64,000 nt of DNA from Haemonchus contortus (lineage: Eukaryota > Nematoda > Chromadorea > Rhabditida > Trichostrongylidae): contig LS997562.1 in NCBI GenBank assembly GCA_000469685.2, positions 39,372,845 through 39,436,844 on the forward strand, given 5' to 3'. Of this stretch, positions 27,901 to 42,900 are shown piece after piece. Made by a program: the position numbers and the translations under genes. The notes below the pieces were generated by a model that had not been told where the DNA came from, did not search any database, and saw only the letters and a program-made list of their open reading frames with translations. Numbering within the stretch: the stretch's first letter is position 1; each line of letters begins with the position of its first letter.

Positions 27901-30900
27901 AATCAGATGGGCTTTAAAAAAGCAATTGCGACTTCGTCTGGAACCGAATACTCTACAGATTTGTGTGGTTGTTGAAGGTGTGGCTTATTCTAGAACGATG
28001 CTAGTCAACGATAGACGTTTTAGAAACCATCCTTTTGTATTCGTTCAATCTTGGACAACTTTTGAAAGCCTCCCATAAATTATTCCTAAAGTAAACAGTT
28101 TGTCAGTTGGATCATGTTTGGTTGAATTCTTATTCCCTCTTACAATAAAATCACATTTCACTTGTCATCCCATTGACTATCGAATATCAAATTCCCTGAG
28201 CGGGCGCCAGTGAGGTCTACATTCATCCCAGTCGCGAGTCGAAATGGTTCCGTGTATTGTCCTTACTCGAGGAACCCTAGCCATAGCATTTCTTTCGTCC
28301 AGAGCTTTTGAGAAGATGTCTGACCATTTTGTTGGCGGTCGTCCTGGCTTTCGTTTAAAGTCCTGAGGGATCCAGTCAATAATCGCTCTGGGCTAACGGT
28401 CATCACAATATCAGTCACCGTTAAATTAGGCGATTATAATTGAAATAAGCGATTCAGCTATGGGAGGTTGTCAAAGAAAGTGCCGAACCCGGTATTCGTA
28501 AGGAGGGTTGCTTATATGACTTTGTTTTTCAATGATTGAGTCGTACGTACTGATATGGGACAATTGCCAGTTTTGAATATTTTCAGTGAAACAAATCGCC
28601 TCGACGAAGGAATGATTATCGAACTTTGGTCAAAAGGAGTTTTATGGGATCGTCTACTTGGTGTACATTTTATGCCGTTGACAGATGTTCGCTATTGGTA
28701 AGTAACTCGTAGAACAGTACCTACCCATTACTCAAAGATGCAGAGTGATGAGAAAAATAGCCAGTGATGAATGGGTGTTAGACTAGCATTTAAGCCCTAC
28801 TGTGACCGTGTTTATCCATTGTTTCTCATTGTCGCTTAAGTAGTTAAATGAATAAATTAAAAAGCATATCATAGGTCTATACAATTTTGATGGCCACAGT
28901 TTGTGAGAGTGGGAAAGTGTGGATAGTATTGAGAGTTTTTGAAGACACAGTTCACGATAAAATGGCCTTTGTGATTGACCTCGTATGGTGGACCAGTGGC
29001 CCTCAAGTACAGCACGTGGGACACAACCGAAAGATGATCTTGATAAGCATTGTAGGGGCTCCAAAACTAGCTTGTCTGACGTACACACCTAAAATTGTCC
29101 GTGTTATAACGATGTTTGGGCTGCACCATACAAATTGAAGTGTTAGAACGATGACGAATAGTAGGCTCATGTAGGTGACACTCAGACTGTTACAGATGCA
29201 TAAACTCGGACAACCTCCTCTTTTAAACTTTTTCGAAGCCCAATATTTCCTAAAATCCGTCGTACTTTCGCGTTTTTTGGCAGTTTGACATAATTCTTCA
29301 CCATGGCTCCCAATATTGAAGCTTGTTTTATTATTCACTTTTTTCATTTTTCGAAGTAACGAGCGAAGTAATGTTAATGTCATGGAATAGTGTAATAAAA
29401 AGAAATGAAAGGTCAATTAGTGGCAGTCAGACTACATGGGACGGCTAAGATTTACGAGTTACTCCATGAGTCAATAAGCCACGATTCAGTGCTGCTCCGG
29501 GTGACGGACGATGGCTACAAATGGATCAGGAATTAGAAACGCGTAACGGGCAAACCATTGGTACCAGCAAACCTACGGGTCATAATGTTCTTGTCGATGC
29601 TCGTTTTGAATTGCCTTTTGGTGAGTTTTTACGTTTTTTTCAACGTTCCAGGTTTTTCCCAATTTTTATAGAAATGGTCACATTAGCGCATAAGTTTCAC
29701 TAAATCTTCACACAATTGACTCATTATCCAATAGATACAATCAGTTTCACCGCTTTGTTGCTTATTCACCCCATATAGGAACAGCTTCAGAAGTGTATTT
29801 CTAATTTAAAATATTTCCGCATATTTTCTGAGATTAGGCTAAGAGTAGGAATTATCAGCTATTTACCATGTTGAGAGCAACAGCTTATTTTAACCTAATA
29901 ATATCGTTTGCCTCCTCCCTCTAATAATGACTACCTGTTTGCTCCATTGGCTTGTTATATCCCGTTCGCTACTCGAAAATGAAAGGAGCTGAAGGGATCA
30001 AGGATACCCTGTGGCTCCCTGTGGAGAAGGGCGGGGATGAATTTCCCTGTGGCTTTTTCAATGTACATCGGATATTCTCGAGTTTAACGAAGCTAATCAT
30101 ACGTCCTCGTTGAAATGTAGTCCTGCCATGTTACGGTATATGTTCAATTCCGTTCTTGGTTAGCCTGCTTTGTGGAGCTCTAATACTTTATGGATGCCAT
30201 CCTTTTAAAATTCGCCTTTTTCCCTCGCTCATAAGAGGCGTGACCTGTAAGTGGGCGTGGTCTGTTAGAATATTTTCAATCCCCTGGTCCATGGGTCCGC
30301 GCGATTTTTACATTCAATTTTGACTAGTTACTCCAATACGGCTCAATACTATTTCTTTTTGTTTGAATCGAGATCGTGGTTTTTTTTCTAAAAATACTTA
30401 TACTATAAGGGATTTGGTATCCGTGATGCGTTAACGAATCCGAACTGATACTAGAGTACCCATCGAGTGAACTGCTTTTTTTCGAATATTTTTAGATTTT
30501 TCTTTCAGTATATAGTGGTAGTCTGGTTTGGTATAAACTACTACAACTAATACTTATCGCTGAATAATTCAAAAGTGACAGTTTCTTGATTCCACATAGG
30601 CACTCAGGAAAATCGATGGAAGGCTTTACAAAATAATTATTTGGTGTTGTTTTGTACTGAGAAAAATTAGGAATTCGTTATGTTTATTGAACTAACACAA
30701 CGAAATGAATCAAGACAAGTGTCTTGCAGTTTCATGGTTTCCAGCTGATATCGGGTGACTGGTTCACAATAACACACGATAGGTGCTGATGTGGGGACGC
30801 CGTCAAGAAACTGAGGAAAGGCAAGTGGAGGGGATGGTCTCTGTAGTGTACATACCCGAAAGCTTAAACGAGGGTTCAAGTGCAAATTAGTAGGCTCTCT

Positions 30901-33900
30901 CTGAAGCTTTGCCTTCGGCTTAGACGGTATTTGCCTTTTCACTAAAATTCCATAGTTCATGACAAAATAAAGGAGTTCATGACAAAATAAAGGAAATTCT
31001 GGTGCTGTCTAGACCGTTTTCACCTTGTCCGAGGTAGGTTCGCCGTCAAACGCCATTTCCCTTTTCTGCAAAAGCCACTAAACCATCGCATAACCGGTGA
31101 TTAGTCTGAGGAAGGGACTTGCAAAAACGAAGTCTCTACAAGAATCCTCTGCACTTTCCTATCCCACATGATCGATTTCCGTTCCGAACTCATCCAACTC
31201 TCTCCTCTCTAGGACGTTATGAGGCCGTTCTGAGTAGCAAAAACCCTATGTTGAAGTTCAGCCGGCATTCAGTCATGGTACATCATCCCTTTCCTGAGTC
31301 TTTTATGTGAGCAGTCTTTAGAATGGGTGTTCCCTGGGGATTATTTTACATATGTCCAAGCTCTTCAATAGTCTTATTTAAAGCTTTTCAAATATCCCTC
31401 ACATTCATCAGCTCTCCAGTCTGGTCCCTGGTGAGGAGCTTGCTCGGTTTGAGTTGATTCTCAAAGTAGTAATAATCTCTCTGCATAGTTAAATATTACT
31501 GTAAATAACTATCTCTCTGATTATACGAGTATCCCACCTTTTTCCTCTATCCTTCTACAATTCACAGACCTGCTCCGACTCTGGTCTTATAAGTTTAGAA
31601 CTATCTTTTTACCGTGGTCGTAGATATACTCGTAGGTAGGTCGTACTATCTTCCAAAGCTATCTTAAGTAGGGTGTGGTGCAGTAGGATCGAATCTGTCG
31701 CGTCGCCGCGAGAGGGACGCCGCGCGCTAAGTAATAGTGTAGAATGCAGCAGCAGGTAAGAGATCCAGGAACAAAAGATCCAACAGTAGGATCATGCTCA
31801 AAATAATGATCGCATAACTGTATGAAGAAGGCTAGAGCTGTAACAACGGCGAGGCGAAATGTCCGCGACAGCCGCGTGCGGCGAATTGATTACACAAAAC
31901 CGATCCTACTGCCCATCTCCCTGAATAATGCCTCCGAGCAATCCTTACAGGAAGGCTGCAGATGCATGCGAGGTGCACGGAAGGCTTGGTTGACCCTTTG
32001 CTAGATTCGATCCGGAGTTTGATTTCCGAGCTATGCCTGCAGGAGCAACGCCATTCGTCGTGTTGACCTTGTCTTTACATCTGATTGGCTCCCCATGAGA
32101 AGAGTCCTGTATTATCCGAGCCAGTAAATCTTCCTCTCAGCGTCAGACAAGCGTTTCCAGATGCGTATTTGATGGATGGCTATCCATTAATGTATGCCAG
32201 AAATTCCAGGATATTTATCGCCTCTCTGGGAAGATATAACAAAAAAGGCTTGACTGCTTTAGTTGCGTCACAGTTCCTACCTCTTTTTCCGGTGTCCCCA
32301 AAGGAATCCGTCCTCTTCCAGAGATCTCATTCCTGGAAATATCTATGCAACTGTGACTTATTTGGGAAGAATCTTCGAAAAAGTTTTCAATATTGGGTCC
32401 TTCGCGAGCTACAGCTCCATTATTTTCTGATTCTTTCTCTGCTAACATCTCGAAAAGGAACAATTTGCCGTAGAACTATATGCCCAACAGGCACGCAATT
32501 CCCTCATCGTCCTTCGCCATGAAGAGCACTTTTAAGTAGCAACTAGGAAGATGTGAAGAGTTTTTTCTTGGTGTTCTCGAAATTTCTTTGTCCCTTCTCC
32601 TTTTTAGGTCCCCCTAATCAAGCCTGAAATGCCTTTAATTGAATTTGTAGTCATTACGAACTATAGAACCTTCCATAGGCAGTTGTTACCGCATAGCGGA
32701 ATCTCGTCAGCGATAACCCTCTGCTTTTACTAGTCCGAAGTTCGATTATCCCGAGCCCCCTCGATTTGAGTGATTGTTTTGAACTAATTGTTGTTTATTT
32801 ATGCCTTCTATCATTTTGTTAATTCAATGTTTTTTGGATTTCTTTGAAATCATTAGATAGCACTGAATAGAAATTAAGATTATGACCACATTTGCAGCTC
32901 CCTGGGCGAATCGAGTCTTCATGGCCAAGATACACGGGCGGAAATACGCCAATGTTGCCAATTGGGGGCTGTGGGGCAGAGCAGGCCAATTTCGTTTGAG
33001 CGACTCCTTCCACCGCTAATGAAGTCGTCCAAAAATTAATGGGTACTTTGTGGTGAAAGGCCCTTTCGACTGTTCACATAAAAATAAATTTGAAATCTAG
33101 CAGTCGAATATAGAGCAGAGGAACTGGGGCTAGAAACACTGAACTGATGATATTATCGAAATTTTGGATATCTGCAAAGGATAACTCGTCCAAATCCCTA
33201 GTTTTATATCAAGGATTTTAGTAGGCTGGTGTCCGATTGAAGCCAGGAAGATGGAAAAGCTAGGTCGATCTTTTTTGTTCGAAAAGCAGGTGCTCTTCGG
33301 TCACTCAACGGTTCAGGCCCCATTAAACATGGCGTTGCTCGAGAAGCTATAAGAACTGAATGCCTGAGCACCATTTGCTAGAGCATCGTCTCAAAAGAGA
33401 CACTGAAAAGAGGGTAATTCTGGAAAGTTGGCATCCTGGAACCACTAATTTCGTTTCCAGTAAACGTCCAAAATAAGTATCTGCCTTCAGCTTTGCTGGA
33501 CGGCGAGCGTTCCCTTGTTCGCTCCCCCTCTTTTGCTCAGAACTTTTTTAAGTAACCATTCACTCAAAAGATTTGTCTCGATCTGGGATGCTCCGAGTCC
33601 GACACATACTGGTCAAATTGTTATAAATATTAGGTTGATGCATAATTATTGCGGACTTTTTTGCGGCTTTTTTTCGCTCGATAGAATTCGAATATTGAGT
33701 TCGGGTCTTTTCTAGAAATGATCTACTTGATTCCCTCTACAAGAATATACTCGAAAAACCATCCGCATATTCGCGAAATTAGGCTTAACTACTTCGAGAA
33801 AGATTGGAAGGTGGCACAGTCCTTCCGCGATCTTAGTAACTTTTCGGCGATGTTACAATCAACCAAAGCTAACCAAGAAATGGGATCTGCTCCTAGATCT

Positions 33901-36900
33901 GCCATATTCACCAGCAGGAACTTCCGTGGATTATCTCGTAACCGTTAATCGAAAAAATGGCTAGAGAATAGAGGTTACGTCGATTTGGATGACGTGATGG
34001 CCGATGTCAAGGCGTGGATCGCCCGTAAGGATCAAAACTTCTTCGCTTTTGGGATCCGACTAAATAATCAATGGGAAGCAGTGCTTGACGTAGATGGCGA
34101 ATAAGTTCCAGAGTAATTATTTGAATATGTCTTTGCTTACCGTTGGACCAGGGCGGTTACTGACTGGATCCCTCGGGACATCAAACGAACTCCAGGAAGG
34201 CCGCCAACGAGATGGTCAGACTTCTTCACTAAAGTTCTGAACGAAAGGAATGTTGATCCTCGTGTCCCTGGAGCGATCCATTGGACCACTCTGGCTCGTA
34301 ACAGGGACGAATGGAGACGTTACTGGCGCCCGCTCGAGGAAATCGACGATCAACGGGACGACAGGTGACAGGTGACAGGTGATGTCTTTGCTTAGTATTT
34401 CTATAGTTTCTTCAAGTAAAATTTACTGGAAAAAATCCGAAATAATTATGCATCAACCTAATATATAGGGGCATTTAAAATGCAGGGGAAATAGAAAATA
34501 TCAAAATAATCGTGTTTTGACCGACAGGAACTCATGTTCCTGTCGGTCAGTGAAAGTGCTTCACTAGATCACCTAATGAACGATCGCCGAAAAGTTACTG
34601 AGATCGCGGAATTATGCATCAACCTAATATTTTATCATCAGTTTCAAATCCAACTAATTAGTGTTCTGGTGAAAGTGAATCATCTTAAAGAACTTTGTTT
34701 TATTGATCTATCTATTTATCTGTCTGTCTATCTGATAATTTATCTACTTATTTACCCGTTGATGTAAAGATGTATAAGTTGGTAGAACTCATCAAAGCTT
34801 TTATCGAATTAATTTGAATGTTCAGCCAAGCAGATATGTTTAGGGGCAGGTTCCTCTAGCGAATTTCTAGGGGGTGAGATCCTTCACGACATCAGCCATG
34901 GAACGTGGGTTGCCTGCTAAAGGCTCCGACTCACCATCTGAGTTGAAGGAAAAGCTAGAGAAATCGCTATTTTTCGCCAGGGTCATTTAAATCTTTTACC
35001 TCGAAAGAGAGACAAACAAATCGTTTTTTCCGAAGGATGATCGGGGGAATGATCCCTTTCAAGAAAAAATCATAGAAATCATTCCTCATCATTCCTCGAA
35101 GAGGGAAAGGGCCAGAAAAGTTATTTTCGCCGAAAGTTGGTTTTTTTCCACCTACAAATGATGGGTTTAGAAGAGTGTTTGGGTACTTTTTTGTATCAGC
35201 AAATGTCCCGTCGTGAACGATCGATACAGCTGGTGGGCTGTTCAGTTGATCCCAGTTACTTGGAAGAGTTGCTCATAGTTATTCATCTTGTGTCTATCTC
35301 CTGGGTGGTTTCCAATTCTCTCTGTTTCCATTGTTTTAAAGGGTTTCAATCGAGGAGAATCTTCATTAGTATCTCGGAAGTGCCTTCAATAATCACTATC
35401 GCAGCAGAAATGTCATTTGTCTAGAGACATCGACCTCCTCGACTTTTTATTTTTCAATTTTTAAATTATTTGCTGCGCATGCGTTCTGTATCTCAGAAGT
35501 CCATAAGCAAATAAGCAATAATAAGAAATTCTTAGAAAAAAGTTGTATAGTTTGTATGTGAATGGCCTTACTTTGAAATGTATGCTGGTAGGTTTTACAG
35601 GGTGTCCCAAAATTATTTGCGCCGATTTATAGCAATATATTTAAAACTTCTTAACTGTGAAAGACGATGGAATTTCCATGCACGCTAGCTAACACAATGT
35701 GCTACAACATGCTAAAGTCGCATTTCAAAATATCCCCCGTGAGCGCGAATAGAAGTCAAAGTTTGCTTTCGACTTGATCGCATGTGGCACGGAGTTCTCC
35801 TTCTACATTTCTTCCCAGCCGTCCTCCAGCTTTTGCATTCTAGGACTCCAAACTGGTACTGCAAACTCGACAGGTCCTCTTCTAATCAGGGACCATTCGT
35901 GGGACTCAAGTGAGTCATGTTCTGGAAAATAGGATGACCATTCCTCTTCACCAATGAAGTCGGGCAGCTGTTGTCGGCACCACTCGCGGGCAAGCTTGGC
36001 TCTGTGGGCTGGAGTAGCGTCCTGCGGGAAGGACTATGAGATGTTTCAAAAAACGTAGTCGGATCAATGTTCTATTTACTTCCATTAGTACGCTGTTTGA
36101 GTGCTGGTCGTCGTCAATTTTCACGCCTGCACCGAAAAAACCACGAGCGGCTTACCCGCGCCAGTTATTTCCTCGAAAAGCAACGTTTCACTGTTCTTAT
36201 AGCAACCTTTTTGTGAGATATCACGCGCTAGATGTTTCTTTCCGGAACGCGAACGTTTTGGTTGTTGAGGGAGAGTTTTATCGTAAAAAAATTTTTTGGC
36301 CAGAGAAAACGACGAAGGGTTGCGTGTCATCACTCAAGTGGGTCTGCGACTTTCTGCATTTTTTGGCCCTGCAGAATCTATTGAGATCGGGATTGGAGCA
36401 TACGATAGGAATGGTAGTGAGGCTTCTGCATGACATTCTTCCATCGCGATAACTCCTGTAAGCCGTGCCCGTTGACTTTCTTTTGATGGGTCACTCAGGA
36501 TCCCGACCGACTGGCAGACGGACCATTTTAATAGTCCTATCATCAGAAACATTCTACCTTTCTATCTTTCCTGGTTTGTCTCTGATTCAATCTTCTTTTC
36601 TATATCGTTTAATAGCCTCCTATATGTTTATTAGAAAAATCCCAAAGAATTTCATAACGCCCTTCCACTTCTCGTGCGTCAATGATTGCAAGTGGCATTG
36701 AATGAGCCTCCTCCATCTGAAAGATAATGGGAGTTCCACATCAGCAACCATGCATATTGCAAGGAAACCTTCTTATGCAACTAATTAATAACAGGTAATG
36801 TGAATTTGATGGATTATTTCTACCTTAAAAATTACTGAACTTTGGCGCAAATAATTTTGGGACACCCTGTACAATAATGACTGTTTCTCTATGAATCCTC

Positions 36901-39900
36901 ATCTATTCTGGATGAGTTTCTGGCAGTAATAAGGGATTTATGACGATCCCTATGTGTTTAAAAATATTCTGGGAGAGGCAAACGAAAATGTCTCCCGTGA
37001 CTATTGATGGGCGGAGTCTTCAAAGTGGGCGTAACTAGTGCAGACTGAAAAAGTTTCGAGATTGTTTTAGCTCCGTGACTAATGAACGGTGGGTGTTTTA
37101 GCTCCGTGACTAATGAACGGTGGGGTCTCCGAACTAGGTAAAGCTTATGCTGACTGATGAAGTTCTGAGATCGCTCATGCTTGTTCGTTGATTCCTCTCA
37201 ATGCGACCTGGTCGAATTCGCTTATTTTGTGGAAATCCTTTCTGTGAATGCGCTAATCAGCGGATCACATGTGGTTCATTTTCTTCTTGAAATATTCTTT
37301 GATTCAATATAAAAAATTATCCGCACTGAGTATTCAAGTTATTTCTGCAGTTCCATTGTAGTACGATGTGCTTTCGCAAGCGATTCCATAAGCTGTGTAC
37401 CTCTTAAATGCCTTTTCGATTATGAGTTCAATAGACATGCATGGCTTATCCTACCACTAAGTTTAGAGCACTTTCAACGAAAATTTCTTACACAAATCAA
37501 GAGCAACTCCTTTATTACCGACGGTCTGGGAGGTTCTTTTTTTAAAATTCTCATTTCCGAAAAACCGTCTCCTAAAATGTTCAACTATCGCCTACCCTTT
37601 CAGATACCTCTATAATTCTGAGCACAAGCTCAATACATGGCGCATCCTGAAAGGGGCTGTGTTCATTGGTTTGTTGTCCTTTTTATGCATTTATCAAGTG
37701 CCTCGCTCATTCCTTCCCTTTTCGTCCGCAATATATCTTGTGCCGTTCTTCTGCTGCTATGTTACACATATAAATCGATTCCATGTGTCTAAATCAAGAC
37801 GGGGCGTATTCTGAAAAGCATCGTTACGTACGAGGCTTGTTCCCCTCTTTGTTGATGATCTCTCAGTGTCTGGCTCATGTTGACTTGCTTTCCATCCTCG
37901 TCCTCAGCTCTCAGTATGACAGCTCTTCAGATTTTCATTTAGCAGCAGAGCACAAGTGACATATTTGAAATTGACATCGCAGCCACCCTCGAAGCATTCT
38001 GTACACATCAAAATTGAAGTTATGTTTGTTTTCTCAAAAGCAGGCTATTCCCATCTTCAAGTTAAATCTTGTTCAACTCGAATCTTGAGCTTTTTTGGAA
38101 GTTTTTTTGTAAAGGCTGAACCAGGGGTAACAGTAATTGGGAACCAACAGCAATCATAGATAATGTTCAGTTGTAATATCTACCAAGTAACAATTAGCTG
38201 AAACTATCTCGGTTATCATCAAAGCTGAAAGTGGGACGTTAGGTTCACGATTACGAGTTCGCTTTTGAATTGTTTTCATCATTTCTCATCATATTTTCTG
38301 TCCTGCCTTGTCCTCCTTTTTAGCATTTTGGTTTGTTACTTATGATGAAGAGCGAAATGGGGCTATTATTTGTGGTCATCCTTTCTAAACGCTTCTATTT
38401 TTGTAAACAGACCTTCCATTTGTACGGTAGTGATGAAGGTGCTTTCCTTTAAAGACTCAGATTAAAAACTCTTCTCCCTTTTTCGAACTGATTTGATTTG
38501 GTTCATTGTTGTGGCTTGGCATTGTAGGCACTACCTTGTTCTTTGTTTCATCAGTTTTGCTTGGTCAGAAAAACACGAGGCAAGGCGATTAGCGATTCGG
38601 TGAACCTAACGTCACACCAGTCATGGCTGTTGTAGTGTTTTTGCATAGTCTTTACGGTTAATTCCAGCTAACACTTTTGGCTCAGGTACTTAAGAGGTTC
38701 TATAGTTGAGGGGATAAGTACAAAGAGAGAAAACGCAAAAAGAATCTTCCCACTAGGCCATGCAGCTGCAGAATGTTTGCTCTTAGCTTGCAGTTATATC
38801 TGTTTTGCACTGAATCTGCACTCTTGAGAGTCATGTTTTTGAACGTTCTTATGTTAATTCTTAAGGTCAAGTGGGGCGTTTCCCCTAATTCTAATCGGAG
38901 TTGAAGCCTTTTATTCATGCATAGTCGGAAAATTGAATCCCTTGTTGATACTCGTCCTGGCCATCCAAAGCTCTCGTCTCTAGGCAGTATAAGCATTCAA
39001 AATGTCGCTGCGACTCTAAGTGGACGTCAAATGCAGGACGTATTCCACAATGGAATTTATCACTGCTGAAGAATTTATCTTCTATCCTAATTCTCTGACC
39101 AGCGTTAAATAATCTTAGTAGAGCCAGAAATCGGGCGTCAATCCATAACGAGAGGTATGAAAGTACATAGAAGCAGTGGTTGAGGCTTCTTCCTCGATTG
39201 CTCCAGAAGGATTTTGAATTCGAAGTGCTCATCACTTTCGAAAGCACTGCTGATGAACTTTCTCTAATTAGGGTTTCGAAAGGTTCTTCTATTAACAACT
39301 GCCCACGTTCAGGCTTTTGAAGAAGACACTAGGGCCGAACTTATAGCCGACCAGAGGGTCTTCAGCGCAAAACTCACTGACATGCGAGAAAATCTAGAAG
39401 TAGCTATTAAGTTCATAGCGATTAATGGCTTACACCTCACGTTCTCTTCAAACTTCTATCGGGGTAATCGCCCTCATGAAAATCGCCCATCTGGAACAAA
39501 CTCGGGATTTTCCTCACAAGTACAGGCGTGGAATTTTATAATGAATCATTTGTATGCATGATTTGCTGGATTTCGTTCAGAGAACTTGCCATTATGATTA
39601 TTTATTTCATTCACTCCTATATTCATGTGTTTGACCGTTTATTTGATTTTTTTCGATTTCTTTACTCTCCCATTGCCCTTGCTGCCTGCCTCTACAATCG
39701 TTTTACGGCACTCCAATGGTGGAAAGGTTTGAAAATAAATAGTCAATTAAAAAGAAACAATTGGATGAGTTGTATCTGGTTCATTCTGGGTCTTCGATTC
39801 GAGCCACCGTTCGAACCCCGCCCATAGTTTTTAAGGGCGCACATTTCAAGTGTAGTTGGTATGGGTGGCTACGATTAATGTGCTCTATACGATCTAAATA

Positions 39901-42900
39901 TAGTCCATCTGCTTGAGCTGAATGTAATGGGTAATGGGCTTTCTCTCATTTGCTGGCACAAGTACGGTAGTACGCGAGCCTTTATAGTAGAATCACTTTT
40001 ATTGCGTCTCTTTACCAAGCAAAACAAAACAAAACGAAAGTGCAAAAACACCTAGAGTTTTTCTTCTCGAAACAGATTCTCTCGGATTTTTCGAGTAGTT
40101 CTCAAAGTTTGAGGTTAGCCCAAAGTGCCACGAGTGCCCAAGTTTGACTCTCCATGGGTCTTTACGCTATTTTTCAATCCTCACATACTCAGTAAATACT
40201 ATAAGTTATTCACTATATTTCACGACAGTACTCTAGCTGGGAAGGACTAGCCTTTGTGTAGCTGTAACTATTATTTTTGATCACCAGCTGAATTACTATT
40301 GAAATTTGTATTTGGGTATAGCGTTTTTCCCTCAGGGCCAGTTGTTATTGGAACAGCTGATTTTGGCTGCGATTCTAGAGCCTTGATGATTGACAGCATA
40401 GCGGAATGTCACTTGAGAAAGATTCGAACTGCCATTGTAAAGCTGCTGCTTGCGCATGAGGTCAGGCTTCAGTACTGATACTGATCCCTTTCGATTTGTT
40501 TTCGCTACATATAAGACCTTCCGCTAACATTTTAAGCTCTAACACTATCGTTTTAAGCTAGAAAGGTAAGGACAGGAGGACATGACATGTAATGGACAGT
40601 TGATGCTCTCTTTTTATTCTTCTTTCACTTTTCTGTGCCTGACATATCTCATTTACGCCTCGCCAACGAGTTCGGCTTTTTCCTGCCACGTTTTCAGTCT
40701 TATCTCTTTCTCTGAGACTTCAAATACGGTTTTCAATTTACTGAATAATCCTCTGAGATGTACATAGCTGTCATGGCCTCCGCTCTCAGTCAAAATGGAC
40801 TTGGTATTGGAGGGTAAACTTTGTTTATATCGTGACCTGCATCGTACAAAGTTGTTTTTCGATTGATGTTTGGTCTTAATTAGATGTTTATGTCTTACCA
40901 GATAGCTTAGCTAACCAGTAAAGCGTTCTGGGCGATTGGGGATACCTGGCTTACCTGCTTGGGTTCAGTAAACGGACCAAAGTAAGGTAAGGTGTACCCT
41001 TTTGTCGCTGGACCACCTTCACTGTCAAGTCAGAGCACGACTGCTGGATTTCTATGTAGTTCTACTAGTTTTGCAGCGGCTTCTGTCTTAAAGACCTGAA
41101 ATCCTTCTATAATAACCCTACGAACCTAACTTACACAACCTTACATATTTACCTTACTTTCCGGCAACTTAAAGTTTATTTTGAACTTACTCATGTATTT
41201 GGATTGAAAATGCCGAGCTCGAGCTGTTTTTCCTATCAGCTAAATCAGGGGATTGAAGGTAGTAATAACGCCTGATTTTAAGTTTGGAATTTTGATATTT
41301 ATGTGTATTGCCTTCCTGGGGAACCTCAAGCTCCCATTGATGTCCTCAAGGGAGCACTTCCTTGTTGTAACACTGATTTTACGCATTTACGTTGTTGAAT
41401 AAGCAGAAAATTGATCTCATCGTTGTATTACGAGCAAAGGTTCCTCCTCCTCCTCCTCTTCCTCTCCCTCAGCGACGTCTCTCAAATTGCTTGAGTCCGC
41501 CTGCTTTCGCTCTCCCTCACACCCTCATGAGGGACTTGCCGTCGTCGTCGTGGTCGCCGTCGCCGTAGTCGCCGCCTTCGACACTTTAACGTCTGCGGCC
41601 TGAGCCGCACGAACATAACTAGATTGATGTTTGGCACGACGCCAATTTGTGCATCTGCCATCCGTTCATGCATTTTTTCGACGCCAAAATCGATACCGAT
41701 AAATAGATGTGTATGCTACTTGGTCTCTACTTCATTTACGTGCATACATATACCCATGTGGGTAGATCTTTCTTGTGAATAAAAGTAGGAACGAATGGAA
41801 ACAGCAAGGAAGCTCAGCGGGCGCAATTCTGAACAAAGGCGGTCCCTTTGCAACGGATGTCCGGGCTGCCACTAGCATTCTTCTTTCAGTCGAGTATTCT
41901 TCTATTGAAGCTGTCTTCAGCAGCGTGAAAAAGAGGAAGAGCTCGACATGAGTCCACTCCTTTGGTATACTCTATGCATTCATCTTCGACCCTGGAGGAC
42001 GGAGGCTTTGGAATGTTTGAAAGGCGACTTGAGGAAGGTGTAGCATGGTGGAGTTTATATTTTTAGCCTCTTAAGAGAGTCCTCGGTCGTCAAGGTCCTG
42101 TGGTCCCCATGAATGAATGATGTGCTTGATATGAGGCGGGATTCGATAATGAGACCCTTGTGCCCGTTCGAAATAAAGTCCTCCATATCCCGGAATCATG
42201 AAGGAATGCCCTCAGTTGTATCGTTAGTTTAGTTTAAGTATGGGTCTGTCAAACTACAAATCCGAAACAGCCTCTCATCCATCTTTTCCTGAGCCCCAAG
42301 AATGCCCTGTCTGGGCGGTTCCCCTGACCATGACCTTCCAGAATTTTTTGTCTCATTTTGTCCAATCCTATGCACTTCATCGACAGCATGCCATATAGAA
42401 CATAAATTTTCACAAAGCAGGCTTAGTTTGGCTCTTTTTGGGTCTTCTCGGGTTTTTTTTCTTTGGAACGGCAAGGAGCTTAGCTCAGTATCCTGCAAGG
42501 CGGGCCTGAATCGGACTTCATTTTTCACTTGTGTCTTCATTTCTTTTTTGTTTTCCGCTTCTCAAGATTTATTCCAGTCATTTATCCCTTCAAGCCCCTG
42601 CTCACAATTGAAGCGGAATCTTGAACGCATCCTTACACAGTAGGGGCATTGTTACTATTTTTGAACAAAATTCAATTAAGGAGTGAATAATGCTATGGTA
42701 TCTGATTATTTTTTATTTTTTGAAAAGAGGATAGGATAATTGTTCCAAATAATTCTTCGCTCTCTGATTTCGTTATTTATTTTGGTTTGATAAATTCGAT
42801 AACTGCCATTATTTTGTCGCAGTGCGCGGTGCGAGAGTTACAACGATGGCGATTTGTATTCTCCTTCTCCATTTCATTCTATCTGATTTGAATATATTAA

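Noticed and set aside
32085..32522. 145-codon + strand open frame in intron 5
   Set aside because: No domain, and the start context and flanks lack splice logic; the length is within chance for this composition.
37351..37394. Candidate nested-gene exon before the hydrophobic exon
   Set aside because: Phase fits (ends CT, joins to YLYN) but the donor GTGTAC is weak and the exon is only 44 nt, so it was left out of the model.
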